Assembly: GCA_050251195.1 (NCBI GenBank)
Contig: JBFWNG010000002.1
Coordinates: 434,001-498,000 of the forward strand
Direction of reading: 5' to 3'
Source of the DNA: JBFWNG01 sp050251195
GTDB lineage: Bacteria > Bdellovibrionota_B > Oligoflexia > Oligoflexales > Oligoflexaceae
Length of the DNA stretch: 64,000 nucleotides
Positions within the stretch are counted from its first letter, which is position 1; every line of letters begins with the position of its first letter. The position numbers and the translations under genes were made by a program. Shown in pieces: positions 44,834-54,139 of the stretch. The notes beneath the pieces were generated by a model. That model saw only the letters and a program-made list of their open reading frames with translations, had not been told where the DNA came from and did not search any database.

Positions 44834-46015
44834 ATGCAAACTTCGCAGCAAGAAAAGACTTACGACGTGGTTATCGTTGGTGCCGGGCCGACGGGTCTGA
44901 GTCTTGGTTTGGCTTTGGCTCGGGAAAAGAAGCGCGTCATTGTTCTGGAAAAGAAATCGCGTTTGAGCGAACGGTCGAAGGCGCCAGCTATATGGCCGAG
45001 GACGCAGGAGATCTTGCAACAGCTTGGAGTGCTGGAATCGTTTCTGAGCGAAGGAACACAACGACCTAGGCTTGAATTCTGGGATGCGGATCGAGATAAA
45101 GTGCTGGTCCGTCTCGATTTTGACGTCATTAAGGACCGAACATCTTGTCCGCGTCTTCTTGTGCTTGAGCAGGCGGAGACCGAAAGACTGCTGTTTGAGA
45201 AACTGCGAACGTATCCTAACGCCGAGATTCTTTTCGACCACGAAGTGGGATCGGTGTCTGACATAGGGGATTCTGTTTTCGTTCAGTACGCAAGCAATGG
45301 TGAGACTTCCACGGTCTTCGGGAAGTATGTCGTGGGGTGTGACGGCGCCCACAGTGTGGTGCGTGGGGCCCTTGGATTTCATCTGGGGGGTTTCACGTAT
45401 CCCTTTCAGATCAGTCTCGTTGATATTCTCATTAAGAACGAGGACGAAAGGCACCCTCTGAGAATGTCCACCAGGGGAGGCCTCGCGCTCGGGATTAATA
45501 TTAAAGGAGGGCTTTGGAGGCTGATCTTGCCGTTTACCGACAAGCGTCGCCTAACGGTGTCCGAAGCGGTTTCCAAACTATTCGGAACCATGGAATACGA
45601 ACAGGTTTGGTTTAGCGACTTTCATATTCACGACAGAATGAGTTCCAATTTTGTAAAAGGCCGCATTGCTATCGCCGGGGATGCTGCTCACCTCAACAGC
45701 CCCGTCGGTGGTCAAGGCATGAACGCGGCTATACAAGACGCATATTTGCTCAGCAAAGTTTTGGCTGATGCGCTCGCGAGGAATGAACCCGCCCACCTTC
45801 GTCGATATGAGGCGGAGAGGCGGCAGATAGTGCGTGCCCGAGTGAACAGATTTACGAATCTTTTGACGAGATTGCTTCTGGGCAATGGGGGGCGATGGCT
45901 CCGGTTCGTTATGCAAGTCGCTGGCCTCGCTTGCAGAGTCCGTTGGGTGCAGAGGCAAATATTAAAGAAGCTCGCCATGCTCGGCAAAGAGGCGAGGCCC
46001 CGTGCACGCGCCTGA
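44834..46015 (+). CDS. FAD-dependent monooxygenase (FAD_binding_3 type)
   Basis: 393 residues. Rossmann loop VVIVGAGPTGLSLGLALA at the start, the second FAD motif DGAHS in VVGCDGAHSVVRGAL (about 172), and GDAAHLNSPVGGQGMNAAIQDA (about 275-300), the last FAD motif of the p-hydroxybenzoate/phenol hydroxylase family. Substrate is likely aromatic or quinone-like. The C-terminal ~60 residues are Arg-rich helices, possibly membrane-associating. Ribosome binding site GGAAA is 8 bases upstream. No obvious pathway partners are next to it. Confidence 0.88.
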   Translation: MQTSQQEKTYDVVIVGAGPTGLSLGLALAREKKRVIVLEKKSRLSERSKAPAIWPRTQEILQQLGVLESFLSEGTQRPRLEFWDADRDKVLVRLDFDVIKDRTSCPRLLVLEQAETERLLFEKLRTYPNAEILFDHEVGSVSDIGDSVFVQYASNGETSTVFGKYVVGCDGAHSVVRGALGFHLGGFTYPFQISLVDILIKNEDERHPLRMSTRGGLALGINIKGGLWRLILPFTDKRRLTVSEAVSKLFGTMEYEQVWFSDFHIHDRMSSNFVKGRIAIAGDAAHLNSPVGGQGMNAAIQDAYLLSKVLADALARNEPAHLRRYEAERRQIVRARVNRFTNLLTRLLLGNGGRWLRFVMQVAGLACRVRWVQRQILKKLAMLGKEARPRARA

Positions 46016-46105
46016 TCCCAAGGCTTGTCAAATTTCGTCTACACCTAAAGGTAAATTCCTGATACAATTATATTAATTTCAATTTTTAACCAAATTTGCG
46101 GCGCT

Positions 46106-47605
46106 ATGAAATGGTTAGCGACAATATTTTTTCTTCTTACCGCCTCGCCCGCGGTTCTTGCGAATGTGGTTTCCCTTAAACCCGGAACCTTGCAAATAGT
46201 TCCGGAGATTTCCTTCGCAGACAAAGCAATGGCTCAAGACTGGGCGACAGCGTGCCCAAAACTCGGGCAAAGCATGCTCGTGGGGAAGGGGATTTGGGGT
46301 TACGGCATATTTGAGAGTTTTCGTTGTGAGGAAACGGCAACGGACAAAAAATCCGAAGCCGCAGACTGGATTCTGCAAGTTAAGCATGACACGGCAGAAG
46401 ACACCTTGATCTTCTTGCTGTCAAAGAAAACAGATCTGTTCACGAAATCGGGCAAAGCGCAGTCGTCGGCCACATTTCCGTTTTCCAAAGAATTCCTGAA
46501 AGCGATGAACGATCCTAGGGTGATCAAGCTCATAGGGTTGAAGCTTATCGACGATCTTCCCGTTCAAAGGTTGATGAAAGAAGAGGATATCAAAGGAAAA
46601 TCGTTCGAAATGAACGAAACCTTTGCTCAAACGGAACCACCTGCTGAATTCCTCGTCGTGACGATGCGCTATGACGACAAGGGGCATTTTTGGTTGCCAA
46701 GACTCATTGCGCGCATGGAGAAGGCTGACGCGAATAAGCTCCCCGGCGAAATCATCGAATACAAGAAGACGGGAGCCGCTGCAAGATATCCTAAGAACGA
46801 GATGTTGTGGCTCGTGAACTCAAAAGGACGTGCCGGCAGTGGGCGCGAGATTTATAGAGAAATGGATTTAGAGTTACGGCGCCACGGCATTTCGATTTTG
46901 AGTATGCTGGACAGCCTCTACGATACAATCGCGTCGGGATACGTAGGAATACGTTACGGTTTTCCTCAAGTGAAGAATCATCCTCTTTTCTCGCAGCTGA
47001 CGATGGTAGGTATCTTCACGGAAGTGCGCGGAGGTCCACTCGACGGCTTGCGCTGGTATTGGGATTTTGCGCCGCTTGTCAGTGAAACCATTGGGGACAG
47101 TGACTACCACATTAAGTGGAGCCGGGCCCAATTAGGTTGGTCGTTCGGTACCGCTCTTCCCAAGCAGCTTATTTTCAACAGAATTGATTTTACGCCGAAG
47201 CTCGGTGTCTTGGACCTGGACGCAAAAATTCCGACCGCTCTTGAGACGGATGAAGAAGGCAATGCGCCCGAGGCAGTCCCTTACAAACTGAAAAACGCCT
47301 TCAACCTTGGCTTGGAAGCTGGTCTGGAGTATGTTGCGCCCAAATCCTTGGTTCGAATCTGGGGATCGACGGACGGCGCAGGCCTTTTAGGCGGCAAAAG
47401 CTCCGTGAGCTTCCTCAGAGCCGGCGCCGATGCCTATTTCGATTTTATGAAATTTGGGGATCGTTTGGCTTCGTCCGTCCTCTTGTTCTTTTTGGCAGAA
47501 AAGATGACCATCAAATCCGAAAAACAACAAGTGGGTGAAGTTGCCATTGGCGATGTTTCGTTCAATCAGGCTTTTTTGGGAACGGGCATTACGTTTACTT
47601 GGTGA
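46106..47605 (+). CDS. Putative outer-membrane barrel protein of unknown function
   Basis: 499 residues with a signal peptide (MKWLATIFFLLTASPAVLAN). An N-terminal periplasmic-type domain (about 20-240, two Cys), then a stretch with alternating residues (YVGIRYGFPQVKNHPLFSQLTMVGIFTEVRGGPLDG) and an end in a typical aromatic-terminated strand (FLGTGITFTW). A beta-barrel in the outer membrane is a reasonable inference. I recognise no family. Preceded by AT-rich DNA at 46040-46105. Confidence 0.6.
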   Translation: MKWLATIFFLLTASPAVLANVVSLKPGTLQIVPEISFADKAMAQDWATACPKLGQSMLVGKGIWGYGIFESFRCEETATDKKSEAADWILQVKHDTAEDTLIFLLSKKTDLFTKSGKAQSSATFPFSKEFLKAMNDPRVIKLIGLKLIDDLPVQRLMKEEDIKGKSFEMNETFAQTEPPAEFLVVTMRYDDKGHFWLPRLIARMEKADANKLPGEIIEYKKTGAAARYPKNEMLWLVNSKGRAGSGREIYREMDLELRRHGISILSMLDSLYDTIASGYVGIRYGFPQVKNHPLFSQLTMVGIFTEVRGGPLDGLRWYWDFAPLVSETIGDSDYHIKWSRAQLGWSFGTALPKQLIFNRIDFTPKLGVLDLDAKIPTALETDEEGNAPEAVPYKLKNAFNLGLEAGLEYVAPKSLVRIWGSTDGAGLLGGKSSVSFLRAGADAYFDFMKFGDRLASSVLLFFLAEKMTIKSEKQQVGEVAIGDVSFNQAFLGTGITFTW

Positions 47606-47630
47606 CGCGAGGCGGCGGCTTCACGAATAA

Positions 47631-47657
47631 GAGATCCTTCGCTTCGCTCAGGATGAC
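47631..47657. repeat. Short dispersed repeat (VILSEAKDL type), copy 2
   Basis: 27 bases identical to 12270-12296, between the end of the barrel gene and argH. It is followed 31 bases on by a palindromic element copy. Confidence 0.85.
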
Positions 47658-47688
47658 GCGCGTTTCGCCCAACCTGTCGGACAATTCC

Positions 47689-47765
47689 TTCTGCGCTTCC
47701 TTTATTCCGCGCTTCCGCGTTCAATTAAGAGATCGCGCAAACGCTGAGGTTTGGGAAACGCTGAA
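47689..47765. repeat. Dispersed palindromic element, copy C
   Basis: The left arm keeps TTTATTCCGCGCTTCCGCG; the right half ends GGGAAACGCTGAA but its inner part has decayed. The three copies share ends and the CGCGCTTCCGCG core. Confidence 0.75.
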
Positions 47766-47866
47766 AGGGTCGGGTGCAAGCAAAGATAGGGCTCGATATC
47801 GTAATATTTGAATTTCCTCATGATGTCCTCGACGTCGATGCTCCACAATTCGCCTCATTCTCGGTT

Positions 47867-49231
47867 CTATGTCAGCAAAGATTTGACCCTGCTCGGAGCC
47901 GTTCCGCCATGTACATTTTTGCGCGCTAAAGCTTTTCTAATATCGAGGTATTCGTAGATCTCGTTGTCCGATTCTGGGTAGTAGACTCTGAATTGTGCGA
48001 GAGATAGTTCCTCTAGACGCTTGTTTTGACGTTCCGCGTTGGTGACGATTTGTCCGACCATCTCGTGAGCTTTGCGAAAGGGGACACCCTTGTACACGAA
48101 GTAGTCGGCGAGATCCGTTGCGTTGAGGTAGCCTTCGGAACAAGCAGCTTCCATGGTCTGTTTGTTGATTTGGAGCGTGGATACCACAGTTGTCATGACG
48201 TTGAGGCAATCCGACGTTTGTTTTATGCTGTCGAAAACGCCTTCTTTGTCTTCTTGCATATCCTTATTGTAGGCGGAAGGAAGCCCTTTGATCGTTATCA
48301 TTAATGCGTTGAGATTGCCGATAACGCGACCGGTTTTGCCGCGGATGAGTTCGAGAGCGTCTGGGTTTCGTTTCTGCGGCATGAGAGACGAGCCTGTGGC
48401 GACTTTGTCGCTCATGCGAACGAAGCCGTATTCTTTGCTCGAATATATGATGAGGTCTTCGGCGAGACGGCTTAGGTGTAACATTGTTGTCGACAAGCAA
48501 AACAAAGTTTCGAGAACAAAATCACGATCGCTTGTAGCATCGAGGCTGTTATTGCTAATCGCGGCAAAGCCTAAAGCGTTTTTTAGGCGATCTCTGTCAA
48601 AACCTAAAGCATTACCTGATAGAGCGCCGCTGCCAAGAGGCATGACGTCGATGCGTTTATAGGCATCCGAGAGACGGCTCTTGTCGCGTTCGAAGGACTC
48701 CACCCACGAGAGCAGGTAATGCGGCCAAAGAATAGGTTGGGCGCGCTGGAGGTGTGTGTAGCCGGGAAGTATGGCATCCTCGCCCGCGCGAGCTTGTTGG
48801 GTTAGCGCTTGTTGGAGGTTGTCGATGGTTTGGGTCATCTCCTTGACGCGATCTTTGAGGTAGATTCGAAGATCGGTTGCGACCTGTTCGTTGCGACTTC
48901 GACCCGTATGCAGCTTATAACCTAACGTGCCGAGCTTGCGAACAAGCAGCATTTCTACGAAGCTATGAATGTCCTCGACACCATTATCAATTGCTGTTTT
49001 GAGCTCCGCTTTCGCCGTTTTACGATCTTCAACCATTTCCAAGAGAGCGGACTTGATCGAGTCGAATTCCGTTTCCATTAAGATTCCGACCTTGGCGAGC
49101 TCCGACCCGTAGGCGACACTGGCTCGAATTTCGGCATCGAGAAGCTCGCAATCAAAACCCAGAGATTGATTGAAGCGCAAAAAGAATTCGTCGCTTTTTT
49201 CAACGAAGCGGCCGCCCCAAAGTTTGCTCAT
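47867..49231 (-). CDS. argH: Argininosuccinate lyase
   Basis: Final step of arginine synthesis: argininosuccinate to arginine plus fumarate. 454 residues, family length. Signature SSLMPQKRNPDALELIRGK (about 279-297) with catalytic Ser, the HTGRSRNEQV loop (about 106) and GYTHLQRAQP (about 157). Begins within the stop of the M20 gene (4-base overlap), last gene of the arginine operon. Cytoplasmic, tetrameric by family. Confidence 0.97.
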   Translation of the reverse strand: MSKLWGGRFVEKSDEFFLRFNQSLGFDCELLDAEIRASVAYGSELAKVGILMETEFDSIKSALLEMVEDRKTAKAELKTAIDNGVEDIHSFVEMLLVRKLGTLGYKLHTGRSRNEQVATDLRIYLKDRVKEMTQTIDNLQQALTQQARAGEDAILPGYTHLQRAQPILWPHYLLSWVESFERDKSRLSDAYKRIDVMPLGSGALSGNALGFDRDRLKNALGFAAISNNSLDATSDRDFVLETLFCLSTTMLHLSRLAEDLIIYSSKEYGFVRMSDKVATGSSLMPQKRNPDALELIRGKTGRVIGNLNALMITIKGLPSAYNKDMQEDKEGVFDSIKQTSDCLNVMTTVVSTLQINKQTMEAACSEGYLNATDLADYFVYKGVPFRKAHEMVGQIVTNAERQNKRLEELSLAQFRVYYPESDNEIYEYLDIRKALARKNVHGGTAPSRVKSLLT

Positions 49232-50313
49232 AACGTTGCTCCCTTGCCGAGTGTATCGGCAAAATCGGTAAAGATAGTCTTATATTTCTCGATTCCGTTT
49301 TCGATTTCTGAGATAAGCACGAATTCGTCAGCGGTATGCGATCGTGCGGATTGTCCGGGGCCAATCTTGACTGACGGAATGCGAAGAACGGCCTGATCGG
49401 AAAGAGTCGGGGATCCGTAGGATTTGCAGTTGGCACGAAGAGCGCTTTGCACAAACGGATGTTCCATGGCGATGGAAGAGGGCTCTAGACGAAGGGAGCG
49501 AGCTTTGCAGTTGAGGTGCATGTGGTCGCGTATGACCGCCAGTACTTCTTCGTTGGTGTAAGAGTCCGTTGTTCTGACGTCCATAACAAAGCGACAGCTA
49601 TCAGGGACAACGTTGTGCTGCGTTCCCGCTTCGATTTGTGTAACGGTCATTTTCACTGGCCCCAGTGATGAAGAGACCTTGTCAAACTTATAGGACCGCG
49701 CCCAACTAATCGCGTCGTTGGCGAGATAGATGGCGTTGACTCCTTCGTCTCGTGCGGCGTGTCCCGCTTTACCCGTGGCTTCGCAGTCGACAACCATCAG
49801 TCCTTTTTCAGCAACCGCGATATCCATGCCGGTGGGCTCGCCGACAACGGCGAAGTCGAGCTTGCCGAGCAAAGGCACAATTGACGCCAGATTTTTACTC
49901 CCTGAAATTTCTTCTTCGGCAGTCGCCGCATAAACGAGATTAAAGGGAAGCATTGTGACGTCCTTCAAATTCAAGAAGGTCTCGAGGAGACTAACGACCG
50001 ACGCTCCGGCATCGTTCGAGCCCAAACCATAGATTTTGTCGCCTTCCACTGTTGGTGCGAAGGGATCTCTTGTGTAGGACTTGCTTGGCTTCACCGTATC
50101 CAAATGCGAATTCAACAAAATCGTAGGTAGGTTTTTCGCTTTTGTGCTCGCAACCCAAACATTGTTGTCTTGACGTTGGGGGCTGAGCTCTAGGTCCTTA
50201 AGGTAGTCAAACATGAAGTCCGCGACATTGCCTTCCTCGCGACTGACGGAAGGTATGCTGACGAGCTTTTTAAGCAATTCGGTCGCGGACAGGCGATTTT
50301 TTGTCTTTGTCAT
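49228..50313 (-). CDS. argE: M20 deacylase (N-acyl-citrulline/ornithine deacetylase)
   Basis: 361 residues. M20 zinc motifs: LLNSHLDTVKP (about 67-77), GSNDAGASV with the bridging Asp (about 97), AEEEISGS (catalytic and zinc Glu, about 132), GEPTGM, and a late His in RSHTADEFV. Its neighbour is the acylornithine carbamoyltransferase, so the substrate is likely N-acetyl- or N-succinyl-citrulline instead of ornithine (inference from the pathway known in Bacteroidetes and Xanthomonas). It overlaps argB by 4 and argH by 4 bases. ATG at 50313. Confidence 0.85.
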   Translation of the reverse strand: MTKTKNRLSATELLKKLVSIPSVSREEGNVADFMFDYLKDLELSPQRQDNNVWVASTKAKNLPTILLNSHLDTVKPSKSYTRDPFAPTVEGDKIYGLGSNDAGASVVSLLETFLNLKDVTMLPFNLVYAATAEEEISGSKNLASIVPLLGKLDFAVVGEPTGMDIAVAEKGLMVVDCEATGKAGHAARDEGVNAIYLANDAISWARSYKFDKVSSSLGPVKMTVTQIEAGTQHNVVPDSCRFVMDVRTTDSYTNEEVLAVIRDHMHLNCKARSLRLEPSSIAMEHPFVQSALRANCKSYGSPTLSDQAVLRIPSVKIGPGQSARSHTADEFVLISEIENGIEKYKTIFTDFADTLGKGATL

Positions 50314-51095
50314 AAGCAAACCTCGGTACCTGCTTGGACTTCAGTGCAAGCGGCGCGTAACTTGGCGGCGGAACATATTCGAACCTTGGAAACGCCTTTT
50401 CTAAGCGCTCCAAAGGCCGTGGTGAGTTTGGGAATCATTCCCTTACTGAAGGATCCTTGCTTACTAAGCGTTTCATATCCGGCGGAGTCAAGGCGGTTAA
50501 TGAGGGAATTGGGCTCGCCAAATTTTTCGAATACTCCTTCTTGATCGATGCAATAAATAAAGTGGACGTCATAAGAGTCTTTTAGGGCTGCCGCAACCTC
50601 CTGCGCTATCGTGTCCGCATTGGTGTTGAGAAGACCGAAGTCTTCGCTGTACGAAAGCGGCATGACAACCAGGTTAAGATGGGCGTTCAAAAGGCTTTTA
50701 AGGAACGTATCGTCCACGGATTGGATGTCGCCCACAAAACCGTAATCAACGGGAACGGGAGATCTCTTGTTTGCTCGAATAAATGCCCCGTCGGCGCCGG
50801 AAAGCCCGATGCTTTTGCAGTTTCTCATATTGAGCTTTGCGACGATGTCCTGATTTGTGCGCGCCAAAGTCATAATGAAGACTTCGAGGGTTTCGGCTGT
50901 TGTGACTCTGCGACCGTCAATCATCGTTTGCTTGATACCTTGTTGTTCAGCAACTCGGGTTACGAGCACTCCGCCGCCGTGTACAAGGATCTTGGGGCCG
51001 GATATGTCGGCATATTGATCTAGAAAAGCCTCCAACGACGCGGGATCGTCAATAATGGAGCCGCCGATCTTAACAACGTGTACCTTAGGCTTCAT
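50310..51095 (-). CDS. argB: Acetylglutamate kinase-like protein
   Basis: Phosphorylates N-acylglutamate. 261 residues, slightly shorter than average. KIGGSIIDDP (phosphate loop, about 8-17), LVHGGGVLVTR, GLSGADGA, and the conserved N and D in MPLSYSEDFGLLNTNADTIAQEVA (about 160-180). The N-terminal extension of the longest frame (22 residues) is rejected since the ATG at 51095 overlaps the argF' end by 11 bases. There is no long N-terminal helix, so arginine feedback of the hexameric type is unlikely. Acetyl or succinyl substrate cannot be told. Confidence 0.93.
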   Translation of the reverse strand: MKPKVHVVKIGGSIIDDPASLEAFLDQYADISGPKILVHGGGVLVTRVAEQQGIKQTMIDGRRVTTAETLEVFIMTLARTNQDIVAKLNMRNCKSIGLSGADGAFIRANKRSPVPVDYGFVGDIQSVDDTFLKSLLNAHLNLVVMPLSYSEDFGLLNTNADTIAQEVAAALKDSYDVHFIYCIDQEGVFEKFGEPNSLINRLDSAGYETLSKQGSFSKGMIPKLTTAFGALRKGVSKVRICSAAKLRAACTEVQAGTEVCL

Positions 51096-52041
51096 TTTTC
51101 GTCTCGAGAATGGCCTTAAGCACGGCCTGCGCCGCGTGTACGCGGTTGCCGGCTTCTTCAATGACTAGTGACGCTTTGCTGTCCAGCACTTCATCTGTCA
51201 CCTTGAGATTGCGGCGAACGGGGAGGCAGTGCATAAACTTACCGTTGTCGGTGAGCGCCATCTTCTGGGCGGTAATAGTCCAGCTTGGATCGGTGCAAAG
51301 TATCTGTCCATACTGCTCGTACGAAGACCAGTTTTTCGCATAGACAAAATGAGCGCCTTGGAGGGCGTCGTCTTGGTTGTGGGTGATCGTAGCGCTACCA
51401 GAAAAAGCCGGATCCAGGTCATAGCCTTTCGGGTGAGCAATTACGAATTCATAGTCAGTTTTGTTAATCCATTGTGCAAACGAGTTGGGAACTGCCTGCG
51501 GAAGCGCCTTGATATGCGGTGCCCAAGTCAACACAACCTTTGGCTTTTTCACCGTCTTGTTTTCTTCGATCGTGAAAACGTCGGCAAGCGACTGCAATGG
51601 GTGCAGAGTCGCCGATTCCAAATTTACAATCGGTACGTCGGCATACTTCAGAAAGCCCGTTATAACCGGTTCTGAATAATCTTCAGCTCGGGACTGAAGT
51701 CCGGGAAAACATCGAATGCCTATGACGTCACAGTACTGTGAAAGAACGCGGGCCGCCTCTTTGATATGCTCTCCAGACTTCCCGTCCATGACAACGCCTT
51801 CGCGGATCTCCATACCCCAACTGTCGTTTTGAAGGTTTGACGATATGACTCCCATACCTAAATTCATCGCCGCTTTTTGAGTGCTGAAGCGGGTTCGCAG
51901 GCTAGGATTAAGGAAGACCAGTCCCATCGTTCGGTTTTTGCCCAATTCCGAATGAGCAAAAGGATTCTTCTTGATAGCCCTAATCTCACCGATCAGTTTG
52001 GAAAGGTCATTGACGTCGTTGACCGAAATGAAATTTTTCAT
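51085..52041 (-). CDS. argF': N-acylornithine carbamoyltransferase (AOTC/SOTC type)
   Basis: Carbamoylates N-acetyl- or N-succinyl-ornithine. 318 residues. FLNPSLRTRFSTQKAA (carbamoyl-phosphate loop, about 43-58), VVMDGKSGEHIKEAARVL, LESATLHPLQSLAD, VVLTWAPHIKALPQAVPNSFAQW, KNWSSYEQYG and FMHCLPVRRN all match the AOTC/SOTC branch and not normal ornithine transcarbamylases; the Pro-rich WAPH.KALPQAVPNSF loop is diagnostic. At the residue that is Glu in the acetyl enzyme (Xanthomonas) and Pro in the succinyl enzyme (Bacteroides), as I recall, this protein has Gly (SGEH). Confidence 0.92.
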   Translation of the reverse strand: MKNFISVNDVNDLSKLIGEIRAIKKNPFAHSELGKNRTMGLVFLNPSLRTRFSTQKAAMNLGMGVISSNLQNDSWGMEIREGVVMDGKSGEHIKEAARVLSQYCDVIGIRCFPGLQSRAEDYSEPVITGFLKYADVPIVNLESATLHPLQSLADVFTIEENKTVKKPKVVLTWAPHIKALPQAVPNSFAQWINKTDYEFVIAHPKGYDLDPAFSGSATITHNQDDALQGAHFVYAKNWSSYEQYGQILCTDPSWTITAQKMALTDNGKFMHCLPVRRNLKVTDEVLDSKASLVIEEAGNRVHAAQAVLKAILETKNEA

Positions 52042-53166
52042 CTAAAGCTCCTCCAGCGTCGCCTTAATGGCCTTTATGAGTTGGTCTATTTGTTCTTTGT
52101 CAATGCTGAGAGGCGGCAACAATCTAATGCAATTTGGACTCGAGGCGTTCCCCGTGAATATCTTGTGTTCGAAGAGCAAGTGTTCTCGCATCTTGGCAAT
52201 AGGAAAGTCGAATTCTATCCCGACCATAAAACCCCTACCGCGAACTTCTTTCACTCCTTCAATACCCGAAAGTTCTGCGATGAGATATGCGCCGAGTTCC
52301 TTGGCCCGGGACATAAGGTCCTCACGTTCGATAACCTCGAGGACAGCAAGAGTGGCTTGGCACGCAAGGTAGTTGCCGCCAAATGTCGTGCCCAAGGCTC
52401 CATGGCCCAATTGGAATTTTGGGTGGATCATAACTCCGCCGACGGGAAAACCGTTACCCATGCCTTTTGCTGTGGTGATGATGTCGGCCGTGACGCCCCA
52501 CGTCTTGTGTGCAAAGAAATCGCCGCTGCGGCCAAACCCCGACTGAATCTCGTCGATAATGAGAACAACGTTGTTTTGATCGCAAAGTTTACGAACAGCC
52601 TGCATGAACTCGCGCGTGGGTTCATAGACGCCGCCTATGCCTTGGATTCCTTCGATAATGACGGCGCAGGTATTGTCCGTAATTGTTTTCTTAAACACCT
52701 CGATATCGTTAAGCGGAAGAAAATCAAAATTGCTAAATATCGGCTTTTTAATTTTAGCTGTGCAACTCAAACTATGAGCCAAAGCCGTGCGACCGTGGAA
52801 GCTTCCTGAAAAGGCAATAAATCTTTCTCTCCCATTGTGAAGGTGAGCAACCTTGAATGCGTGTTCGTTCGATTCGGTGCCAGAGCTACACAAGAAAAGG
52901 CTATAGTCATTGTAACCCGACATTTCGCCAAGTTTTTGAGCGGCCTCGAGCTGAAGAGGATTGACGGTAATGTTGGAGTAAAACGGCATACGAGCAAGCT
53001 GGGCCGAGAGCCGTTCGACGAAGCGAGGGTGGCAATGACCGATAGAGATGACTCCATGCCCGCTATAGAAATCAATATATTTGGTGCCCTCTGTGTCAAA
53101 GACGAACGGGCCTTCAGCGCGTTCGAGTGTCACAGGGTAGAGGGGATAAACGTCAGTCGGTTTCAA
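52042..53166 (-). CDS. argD: Acetylornithine aminotransferase
   Basis: 374 residues, PLP-dependent class III. GSFHGRTALAHSL, LIIDEIQSGFGRSGDFFA, and ITTAKGMGNGFPVGG (PLP Lys at about 234) are all intact. TTG start at 53166 with AGGAG seven bases upstream; the longest frame runs 20 codons further into the argC end without a start signal. Product is N-acylornithine for argF'. Adjacent to argF' with 0 spacing (stop at 52042). Confidence 0.95.
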   Translation of the reverse strand: MKPTDVYPLYPVTLERAEGPFVFDTEGTKYIDFYSGHGVISIGHCHPRFVERLSAQLARMPFYSNITVNPLQLEAAQKLGEMSGYNDYSLFLCSSGTESNEHAFKVAHLHNGRERFIAFSGSFHGRTALAHSLSCTAKIKKPIFSNFDFLPLNDIEVFKKTITDNTCAVIIEGIQGIGGVYEPTREFMQAVRKLCDQNNVVLIIDEIQSGFGRSGDFFAHKTWGVTADIITTAKGMGNGFPVGGVMIHPKFQLGHGALGTTFGGNYLACQATLAVLEVIEREDLMSRAKELGAYLIAELSGIEGVKEVRGRGFMVGIEFDFPIAKMREHLLFEHKIFTGNASSPNCIRLLPPLSIDKEQIDQLIKAIKATLEEL

Positions 53167-53176
53167 TTCGTAACTC

Positions 53177-54139
53177 CTAAAAAATGCTCGGCTTGAAACG
53201 CAAGCCCATTGTCTCGTCCATGTCAAACATGATGTTCATGTTTTGTGCGGCCTGTGAGACCGCGCCCTTAAGCAGGTTGTCGATCACCGATGTGATGTGC
53301 AAAACTTTTCCGTTTTGTTGGATATGGAGGAAGCAATTGTTGGTTCCCACCACCTGCTTTATGTCAGCAGGAGCGTCGATCACAAAGGTAAACGGTTCCT
53401 TGCCGTAGTAGTCCTTGTAAAGATCTTGCGCCTGGCTCAAGCTGCAGTCCACCTCTGTGTATACAGAGGCGAGTATCCCTCGCGTGAAGGGACCGCGCAT
53501 TGGGACGAAGTGTAGTGCACCTTTCTTCCCGTCCAGTCCCAGGGATTTTTCGATCTCCATGGTGTGCTGGTGAGAAAAAACCTTGTACAACGAGACGTTA
53601 TTCTGCCGCCAACTAAAATGACTTGTGTCGGCCAACTTGACTCCGGCACCCGTTGATCCCGTAATCGCCGTGACGTGGACGTCGCCTGTGATCATCTTTG
53701 CCTTGGCGAGCGGCAGAAGCGCTAACTCTATGGCTGTTGCGAAACAGCCCGGGTTTGCAACATGACTCGAAGTCCGAACCAGTTCTCTGTTCAACTCAGG
53801 CAACCCATAAACAAAACCTGATCCTGCCTTGAAGCGATGATCATGGGACAAGTCGATTATTTTTGTTCCTTTGCCGAACTTATTGTTTGCGAGAAAAGTG
53901 CTTGCCGCGCCATGTTCCAAGCACAAGAACACGACGTCACAGGATGTATCGACTTCGGTCGCGAATTTGAGGTTGGCGCAAGGGGCCAAATCGAGCAGAA
54001 CGTCCCTCACCGCCTTGCCGGCATGTGTTCGGCTGTAGATGCAGGTTGGTTCGACGGCGTCGTGATTCAAGAGCACGCGAAGGAGTTCGCTGCCCGTGTA
54101 TCCTGATGCGCCGATGATCGCAGCCTTAATTTTTCTCAT
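53177..54139 (-). CDS. argC: N-acetyl-gamma-glutamyl-phosphate reductase
   Basis: 320 residues. Rossmann start AAIIGASGYTGSELLRVLL, active-site Cys in NPGCFATAIELALLPL (about 131), HQHTMEIEKSLG with the conserved His. Reduces acylglutamyl phosphate to the semialdehyde with NADPH. Overlaps argG by 14 bases; argD follows 10 bases after. Confidence 0.96.
   Translation of the reverse strand: MRKIKAAIIGASGYTGSELLRVLLNHDAVEPTCIYSRTHAGKAVRDVLLDLAPCANLKFATEVDTSCDVVFLCLEHGAASTFLANNKFGKGTKIIDLSHDHRFKAGSGFVYGLPELNRELVRTSSHVANPGCFATAIELALLPLAKAKMITGDVHVTAITGSTGAGVKLADTSHFSWRQNNVSLYKVFSHQHTMEIEKSLGLDGKKGALHFVPMRGPFTRGILASVYTEVDCSLSQAQDLYKDYYGKEPFTFVIDAPADIKQVVGTNNCFLHIQQNGKVLHITSVIDNLLKGAVSQAAQNMNIMFDMDETMGLRFKPSIF

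Noticed and set aside
51877..52809. Plus-strand ORF of 310 codons over argF' and argD
   Set aside because: Shadow of two enzymes with intact active-site motifs.
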